From: Sambucus nigra
Lineage: Eukaryota > Streptophyta > Magnoliopsida > Dipsacales > Adoxaceae
NCBI GenBank assembly: GCA_949130495.1
Contig: OX422213.1
Location: forward strand, 56,119,284-56,183,283
Length of the DNA: 64,000 nucleotides
Direction of reading: 5' to 3'
The translations under genes were made by a program, and so were the position numbers. This document shows positions 56,428 to 64,000 of this stretch, piece by piece; the first letter of the stretch is position 1; every line of letters starts with the position of its first letter. Under the pieces are notes generated by a model, which saw only the letters and a program-made list of their open reading frames with translations, had not been told where the DNA came from and ran no database searches.

Positions 56428-58756
56428 TGACACACCCCAACCCAATTACTTATAATTAACTCTGAAAGTCAAAGTGAGTCACACCATAATTAATCTAACC
56501 AAACCACAAACACGAGTTTTAATTTCACAGTCATAATTGTAAATCCATATAATTGAAAGACTTTTTACAACATCAGAGTAGTCATGTCCATAAAAACTTT
56601 CTTGAAGGATAAGTTAACTTAATTACATCATTTACATTTACAAAAAATCATTGTTTCTCCCATTCCTGGCTAACCCAACCCAATTTCCTAAATTTGCCAA
56701 TGACATCGCATTACCCGAAAAAAAATGTGAACATAGAAACCATGAGTAAAATAGCCCAGTGAATGCATCACTACTATACTACTGCATGAATTTAAATACA
56801 ATAAATTATGTTCATATAATTTTGTATTAACTTATCCGGCTCATTCATAATGAATGACCAACTTTTTTGAATTATGATTCACATATCCTGTCTAAATAGA
56901 CAACTCTCCCCTATTCTTGGTCGAGGAGTAACCCCTTGTCATTAATAGACAAATCTCCCCCATTTCGGGTCGATGAGTAACCTCCCATTTCGGTAAACCG
57001 AAATGAACAATTTTATATTTATAACATTATGATCATATTCGTAATAGTATACATATACATCATTCCACTGAGTACACTCACCTTGGGTTGTCAACTATGT
57101 ATTTATGTTTCCTTCGAGTGGAGCTGAACTGGGTTGATTAGACCTTACACCTGTCAATCCAACTAAATCAGTACTGAATCTCAATCATAAGTATTATCCT
57201 AACATAATTATGTAACTTTCGATGACTATACAACAACATTATAATTCCACTTTAGTCACATTTCATGAAACATGAGTAAAGACAAAACAATGGTACACAT
57301 GTTGATAAAGTTATGAACATTCAACCGTAGGAAATAACTCATAAGGGATTTATAATTGAACCCAAGTAAATATGAAAACATACTTCTCAACGTATGTACA
57401 CATGAAACATGTACTCAAAATTCTCTTTAGAAAGAGGAGATAACCATATTCTTTCATGGGGTATTCAGTATGGCCTTAAATTATTGTCTTCTATACTCAA
57501 CCATCCTATATTCCCAAATTGTATAAATACAAGTGTCCAACCTTATCAATATGAAAACATATATGAATATAATTTCCATTACAAGTGACGGTGTACTTTT
57601 TCAAGCTCCCTACCGCAAGTTATGACCATTTCTTTACAACACAAGAAATCTTCCTTACAAGCTCCTCTATTGTTCCTTCGACTTCCCAGAATTTTCAAAA
57701 TTTTTCTACAACATAACTTTCCATAATTTTCAATTCATTTTCAGTAAACAAACCGAATTGTACATAATTAAAGTTTCATAAATTTTTGACTTCATTTTCT
57801 ATGTCAAAAGCTTGACAAAACGCAGGGCATACCGAAATGAAATATACAAACAACAACTATATACCAACTTGCTACCATCACTACGGAGAAACCACAAGGT
57901 GTTAAATCCTAATTATCGAATATGATATGAATACGTGAGTCTAATTTCATATCCAATTGGAATTTCTCAATTAAAGCAATCACACAAAGAGATATATAAG
58001 TTTGAATACAAGGGGTTTCAATACAAAGCAATTTTAAGGGTTTGTACATTCAATTTAACTTAAACTTTCATCTAACCATACCTATATATAAATAGATGAA
58101 ACTTTAGTAAAAAAATTATTATTTATATAATATAAATCATTAATATTAGAAAAATAACAATAATTTCAATTAGGATTACCTTTGAGACTTTTATGTAATT
58201 TCTATAGATTTTTCTACACTTTTTCTCCTCACTTTTTCTTCCTAAACATCTACTTTCTCTTTCCTCAAGCTAACAAAACTTGAAACTGAACCTAGGGCAT
58301 AATTTGATGAAGATATAAGTTAGAGGTAGAGTTTTAAGTCGGCCAAGGCTGCCTCCAAATCCAAACAATCAAATTAAACCATTTGGTTTAATAAAAGACA
58401 ATTTACCACTTTAAGGGAATTGATAGATTTGCCCCTTGTTCGTAAATTTGGCCTAACTTCTTACTCGTACATCCGTATGATGCACCATTTGTTGTGTTAC
58501 AACCCTAACTTATATGTATACAATTATATAGTTTTCACCTCAAGTCAATTGTTAAGTTATAAAGGTCAAAACTAGTCTTAAACAGGGACATTTCTATCGA
58601 AAATAACAAAAAATTTCGTTTGTAAATAATTCGACATTTCATGATTTATGAAAGTAGGATTAGACTAAACATAATCACTTAACACTAGATATACTAATAA
58701 CACATCCTTAATATCACATAAGGTAGGCATGAAACGTTTGGTGAACAATTGAAACA
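56428..58756 (-). repeat. Element D 5' LTR, 2329 bp
   Basis: Uninterrupted partner of the left LTR; starts TGACACACCCC and ends GAAACA on the plus strand. Confidence 0.9.
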
Positions 58757-60054
58757 TTTGGCGATGGTTCCAAAAAGTTGTCAGTATAACAAACAATCAA
58801 AACTTTTGGCTACAATTTTGATTTTTTTTCCAAAAAACTAAATGAAATATCTAATAATTTTGTAAAAAATTGGGTACTCAGACCAAGTTTATCATTCATT
58901 ATTTCTTATCCATTTTCATAAAATGAATATATCATGTAACTCACCTTATGGAGAGGAACGCATATGACCTTTGATCTATCATGTTTGAGGTATGGGTTCC
59001 ATATTAACTAACACTCAAATGTACCCAAATATTAATTTGGTCAAAATATTAAATTGTGTAAAAACACCAAATTTCAAACAATCCCCCATGTGAATGAAAT
59101 TTGGGTTGAAAAAAGAATTTGAATGAACACCACATAGACATAAAGAGAGATTATTGATGAAAAAGTGTTGTGTCAGTAAAGATACATTAGGGATTTAAAG
59201 CTTCCCACATGATAGACTATTGGGTTTAGTGGCAAATCAATTAACACAATGCCTAAATTATTCAACCATTTTTGTAAACCAAGATCATAGAAATTATAGT
59301 CTTTCTTGGAACACTATTGGTCCTTATTTTTGTGTCCATTTTGGACTTGTACACCTTATGGTTTCATGAGTGTGCTAGATAATTGAGCCGTTTATCATCC
59401 TCATAAAAATGGCCCCTTCTTACCACATAGGTGATTTCCATTACGATTATCCTCCTAACGTCCCACTTAATCATTAAGTTAAAGTTTAAAAAATCATTAA
59501 AAGTAAATTTCATCCTATTACACGCGATAAATAGTGCACCGTCTCATCACAGGAATGGAAAAAATAATTATGTTCTCAATACTAAATAAGTCACACATAA
59601 TGAGGTTGTCAGATTGAGACTATTGGGATCTCTAGTCATTTAGGTTGAGTTTCCATTATGGAGCTGTTTAGTGCTTTTACAGGCTTTAGCCCATTCTCCT
59701 TAATAAACTTTATTTTCTCTCTCCTTAGTGCATCCACATTTTTTCTCATTAAACTTAATGTCAATACCGAAAAGAGAACAAATTATATATGGTCTTATGT
59801 CAACGACTAATAGGTCGTTAATTTCCATTGTATTCTAGTCTCTATAAACAATTATTGTCCATTGCAACAATATGCATTGTAATGGTCAGCTGGGAATATC
59901 CTCATTAAAAATATCAAAGGCACCCTCCTTCTTCCTTTGTGTTTTTCAATCAATAAATTAATATTCCATAACTAATTTAATATAACTATTTATTAAAATA
60001 ATTTCCAAAAATTAGAACATCCAATTTTTCTAATATATCAACTAAAAAATATGA
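58757..60054. other. Intergenic, nothing recognised
   Basis: AT-rich sequence without coding signal. Style (long non-coding, CT-rich patches near 59690-59760 and 59930) could be an old LTR remnant, but no ends or partner were found. Confidence 0.4.
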
Positions 60055-60275
60055 GCCTCTATAAGAAAAAAGACTTTTAGTTGCAAAAAAAAATTGTAAC
60101 TAATCATTTAAAATTTGCTACTAAATCATTTAGTGACAAAATTTTTTTGTCACCACATGGATACTAAAGACTTGCTGCTAATACCTTTAGTGACAATATT
60201 TTGGCATTTGCTACTACATGTTACAAATTTAGCAGCAAACAAATTTTGCTACTAAATGATGTATTTTTAGTGAAA
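60055..60275. mobile_element. Possible CACTA-type MITE remnant
   Basis: Begins CTATAAGAAAAAAGAC, like a decayed CACTACAAGAAAA end, and holds many short direct and inverted copies of TTGCTACTAAAT and TTTAGTGACAA, as in CACTA subterminal repeats. The right end is unclear. Confidence 0.35.
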
Positions 60276-60282
60276 AATTATT

Positions 60283-62809
60283 TGGTACAAAAAATGGAAA
60301 TGGAAATGGATACGAATATGGATACTCTATAAAAATATTCGAGAAAACGGATACATATACGAATAGTAGTAGTATCCCACACGGATAATCCGTATCTAAT
60401 ACGGAGTATCCATTTTACCGGATATCCATATCTGTCTAACAAAGTGTAAAATATTAGTTATATAATATTTTATATATAAACTAAAACTTAAAATAAAAAT
60501 TGGACATAACCATAATTATATAAACTTTAAAAATCTAACATAACGCTAACCTAATAACCAAAAACAAAACACGGTCCTCTCCTCATTTCCCCAAAGCCCT
60601 TACCTCTTCCCTCTGATCTCCCCTGTGTTGCCCTTCGAGGCTCCGATCTCCGATGCGTTGTCCTTCGATCTCCCCTGCACTATCCTCCGATCTCCCCCCT
60701 GTCTGACACTGTCTCTTCCATCTCCGAGATCGCTGTCTCTTCACTTCGAGATCATTGTATCTTTTAGCTCACTTGGTCCGGTCCAATAACATGTGTGTAA
60801 ATGTTTGTTTGAAATGTAAGAGTCACTTGGTGTGTAAACACCTCTTCCAGCTCAGTTGGTGTGTAAACGTTTTTTCACAAATGATTTTAAATCAGATTAG
60901 TTTTGCTCACAAATGATTTTATCTTTGTTTGAAATGTAAGAGTCACAAATGATTTTTGATGTATGTTATTCAGTATTTTAGCTCTGTTTGAAATGCAAGA
61001 GTCACAAATGATTTGAAATGTATCTTCGAGACTGAAAAATTAGTTTCAGATGTATGTTATTCAGTGTTGATGAGATGAGATGAATAACATATTAGTTTCA
61101 TATGGGATATTGGTTTACTATATTGGCTAGCCTATAGTATTTCAGCCGTATATAGACTTTAGGATATTTGTTTGCTATACTTCTATTTCAGATGTCAGTT
61201 GGTTTTCTTTTAGGGGTTGCCATGCCAACCCTTAAAAGCATCAGAAAAAATAGGTTCCAAAGTTTGGGTCATGTGTTAACCAGTTTCAAAGCAAAGCAAA
61301 AAATATATTTACATCTTATTTATTTAGTTATTTATATTAATTCTAGGGTTTGCATTTTGGTTTCACACATTAGAAACACCCAATTTTGATAGCTTAAAGA
61401 TATGTTTAGGCACACATTAAAGAGTCTCTAATACACTAATTTTTTTTATATCTTAGTACAATTTTATTTTATTCAGTGTTTTTTTACTAATTACTTTTTG
61501 TACTCAACACGATGCAGTTTAATATGTCTATAGAAGCTAATAAAAACAATCCTTCCACGCACGAATCTTCTCCTGTTCCAGTGGAGAGTATTTCGTCGAA
61601 TCACGCAAGTGTTGCTAGTGAGAACAAAGCTAGTGAGAACAAAGCGCAGAACAAAAAACTTACATCTAATGTGTGGTTTGACTTTAATAGAGAGGTTCAT
61701 CCAGATAATTTTGTTACGACGACTTGCACCCATTGTAAAAGAAAGTTTGATGTAGGGAGTTCAAAAGGAACCTCACACTTGAGCAACCATATCAAATCGT
61801 GTAAACGTAAGGTTGCGAGTGGAGGAGACATTTGACAGAAACTTATTGGTGCAGTTAAGTCATCGACTGATCTGGTTCCAAAGTTTGGCACTTACAAATT
61901 TGACCCGGATGTGGAGAGACTTTTATTTGCTCAAATGGTTCCTAAACATGATTATTCCTTTCTTATGGTCGAGCATGAGTACTTCAGGTATTGGATTTCT
62001 TATTGTTGCCCTACTTACAAATTTCGATCAAGAGTTACTGTGAGAAATTATTTAAAAAGAGGTTTTAAATGTGAAAAAGATAAACTTTACAAGAGCATTG
62101 AAAGTCTTTCATCTAGGGTTAGCCTCACTACAAACATCTGAACTCCTAAACATCAAGGAACTGGGTATTGTTGTTTGAGTTTCCATTACATAGATAATGA
62201 ATGGAAATTGCATAAGAAAATAGTTTCTTTTTGCTGGATCGAATGTCCACATGAGGCTGAAAAGGTAGTTGAATGGGTGAAGACTAGAATCTTAGAGTGA
62301 AATATTGATAAACAACTTATGACTATTACGGTTGATAATGATGGATACAATAAGCCAATGGTAAAGCATATTAAGTCGTGGTTGAATGGTAAGAAAGTTC
62401 TTCTCCAAAATGGTGATATGTTTCATACTCGTTGCACTGCTCATATTATTAATTTGATTGTTAGGAATGGGTTGAAAGTGATTGATACTTTTATTGAGAG
62501 AATTCGTAACAGTGTTAAGCACGTTGGTACATCACTTCAAAGAAATCAAATTTGGAATGAAAAATTATATATTTAATTGGTTGATTAAATTAGTGTTTAA
62601 TATGCTATGTGTATCTTAATGTATCTTAAACAATAAAAATGGATAAGGATATTATCCGAATCCGGGAAATCCGAGAGGATACGGATATGGATAGTTGAAA
62701 TTATTATTCGGGTGGATAAGGATACAGATACGAATAGTGTGGAGTTTTGGCAGATACGAATGTGGATACTATGGTATCCGCTCCGTATCCGTCCGTTTTA
62801 CACCCTTAC
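60283..62809 (+). mobile_element. Broken hAT transposon with transposase remnant
   Basis: BED-finger transposase in the middle, flanked by subterminal arrays of GGATA/GGATACGGATA motifs (left about 60300-60440, right about 62640-62790). The right end read inwards is GGGTGTAAAACGGACGGATA; the left end is decayed (TACAAAAAATGGAAATGG). A pyrimidine-rich leader lies at 60570-60730. No target duplication resolved. Confidence 0.7.
61512..62576 (+). pseudogene. hAT transposase (BED zinc finger, RICESLEEPER-like)
   Basis: One frame throughout. The BED zinc finger is at about residues 55-97 (NVWFDFNREVHPD, CTHCKRKFDVG, TSHLSNHIKSC). The transposase core has SLSSRVSLTTNI, GYCCLSFHYIDNEWKLHKKI, MTITVDNDGYNKP and FHTRCTAHIINLIVRNGLK. 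Stops (all TGA) at 61833, 62139 and 62298. The stop after LTTNI lies where hAT proteins usually have Trp. The C-terminal dimerisation region is missing, so the protein is about half the usual length. Confidence 0.85.
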
Positions 62810-62959
62810 CTCCACTAATAGTTATTGCATTCAATTTTCATATTTTATGCATAAAATAATTAACTAGTAATGGTTAATGCATTCAATTTTCATATTTAAT
62901 AATACTTAAGATAATTAAGAGAAACAAGTAAGAACTTTTATTCTTCATTGCTTCACAAA

Positions 62960-63215
62960 ACAATCAAAACATATTTATAAGGTTTAATTACACTTAGGCC
63001 CCTGAACTATCCTCCCCCCCCCCCCCCCCCCAACGCTTCACCACCAATGCTTTAACTTTTTTCCAATTTGCCTCCCTAACTTTAAAAAAGGTTACAGTAC
63101 CGCACCTGCCGTCCAACTCCGTTAACTTTAGGCAACATCCCGTTAGTTATGTGCGTGGCACATCACTTTAAGCAAGGACCTTTGTGTCCAAACCTAATTG
63201 TTTTTTTTAATTATA
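62960..63215. mobile_element. Possible MITE with C18 tract
   Basis: TTAATTACACTTAGGCCCCT followed by an 18-C tract (63014-63031) and GTTAACTTTAGGCAACATC resembles a common plant short repeat (GGTTTAATTACACTTAGGCC type). Only one end is visible. Confidence 0.35.
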
Positions 63216-63389
63216 AATAAAAGCAAAAATATTTAAAAATTACGAAAATACCAAAAATATTTAAAAATATAAAAAAAACTTGGAAAAAATTCTAAAATTC
63301 CGAATATAAATTTAAAAATTTTTAAAATAAAAAGATAATATTTAAAATGTGCAAAATTCTAAAAAATATTTACTCTAAAAATATACCAA

Positions 63390-64000
63390 AACAAGAAATT
63401 ATTTCATGCAATAAAAGAATGATTTTCATCAATATAAATTATTTTCAGGATATAAAATATGATTTCTAGCATGAAAAATTCTAAAAAAATAATTTAAAAA
63501 CTAAATTTAAAATACTAATAGTTATTTAAAAATACAATAAAATACAAAAAAACATTTAAAAAAATAGAAGTTCATACAAAATATAAAATGATTTCCATCA
63601 ATAATAAATCATTTCCATTAAATACAAATTATTTCCTGCAGTAAAAAAATAATTTTTCGACAATACACAATTATTTTCAGCATATAAAAAAAAGGATTTC
63701 TAGCAATTAAAAATTTATTTCCATCGACAATAAATTATTTCAAACAAAATAAATTTATTTCAATCATATAAAAATGATTCCAACAAAATAATTATTTTAG
63801 AAAAATAATTCAGCAAATATAAAAATGATTTTCAATAATAATAAATTATTTTCAGTAAACAAAAAATATTTCTAGTAATAGAAAAATATTTCCAGCATAT
63901 AAAAATGATACCAATAAATAAAAATTAATTTTCAGCAACAAAAATTGTTTTCAGCAAGAAAAAAATGATTTGCAGCAATAAAAAAGTATTTTCAACATAC
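63390..64000 (+). repeat. Degenerate 20-bp-period minisatellite, runs off the window
   Basis: More than 20 diverged copies of a unit like ATTTTCAGCAATAAAAAATG: for example ATTTCCATCAATAATAAATC, ATTTCCAGCATATAAAAATG, ATTTGCAGCAATAAAAAAGT. Unit length is mostly 20-21 bp. The surrounding sequence from 63220 is equally A/T-rich. Confidence 0.75.

Larger units (their letters stand above)
32114..58756 (-). mobile_element. Element D: Ty3/gypsy chromovirus, split by nested insertions
   Basis: Two long LTRs (left 32114-34411 plus 37987-38020; right 56428-58756, 2329 bp) enclose primer site, gag, protease, RT, RNase H, integrase and a chromodomain-like tail on the minus strand. A solo LTR (34412-37986) interrupts the left LTR, and element C (41816-55495) interrupts gag. 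Removing these gives an element of about 9.4 kb. The LTRs differ by about 6% over the first 180 bp (by eye). No matching 5-bp duplication was found at the outer ends (TTAAT versus TTTGG), so an end may have recombined. Confidence 0.85.

Overview
The window looks like a transposon-rich, AT-rich intergenic tract of a flowering plant, probably a eudicot; I cannot name the species. Plant signs are Ty1/copia, Ty3/gypsy (chromovirus and Athila/Tat-type), LINE, hAT and PIF/Harbinger remnants, an integrated pararetrovirus, and one exon of an SPL (SBP-box) transcription factor gene followed by a miR156-type target site. No bacterial-style operons are present, and almost every other protein-like stretch belongs to a dead mobile element.

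Layout. 1-6119: decayed minus-strand Ty3/gypsy element whose 5' LTR appears to have landed inside the reverse transcriptase of a minus-strand Ty1/copia element (6120-10031). 10491-13430: 5'-truncated LINE, minus strand. 13690-18325: short transposons (two hAT elements with perfect 8-bp target duplications, a Harbinger nuclease relic, a hairpin MITE) around the SPL exon at 17717-17900. About 18650-28600: a nearly complete endogenous caulimovirid (tRNA-Met primer site, two 5' ORFs, a broken MP-CP-PR-RT-RNase H polyprotein, TATA box, poly(A) signal and an intact 243-codon ORF in the leader). 28653-30332: simple repeats and two hairpin elements.

32114-58756 is a nested set of LTR retrotransposons. 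The outer element D is a minus-strand chromovirus with 2.33-kb LTRs. Its left LTR was hit by a 3.58-kb LTR, now solo (A; target duplication GTAAT). Its gag was hit by a plus-strand Athila/Tat-type element C (41816-55495), whose 5' LTR was in turn hit by a Tekay-like internal-deletion derivative B (42921-48350; target duplication CGCGA). By-eye LTR divergence falls from D to C to B, as nesting predicts. 60283-62809 holds a broken hAT transposon, and the right end (63390-64000) is a 20-bp-period AT-rich array that runs off the window.

Most notable observation: LTR families A, B and C each carry in U3 a cluster of 12-bp self-complementary CpG-containing sites (CGAATCGATTCG, TCGTTCGAACGA and CGGACCGGTCCG). 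In A and C the sites are spaced in steps of about 21 bp (two helical turns), and in C the cluster lies just upstream of a TATA-like box. Layout is shared while the motif sequence differs, which suggests a common but fast-changing regulatory or protein-binding array.
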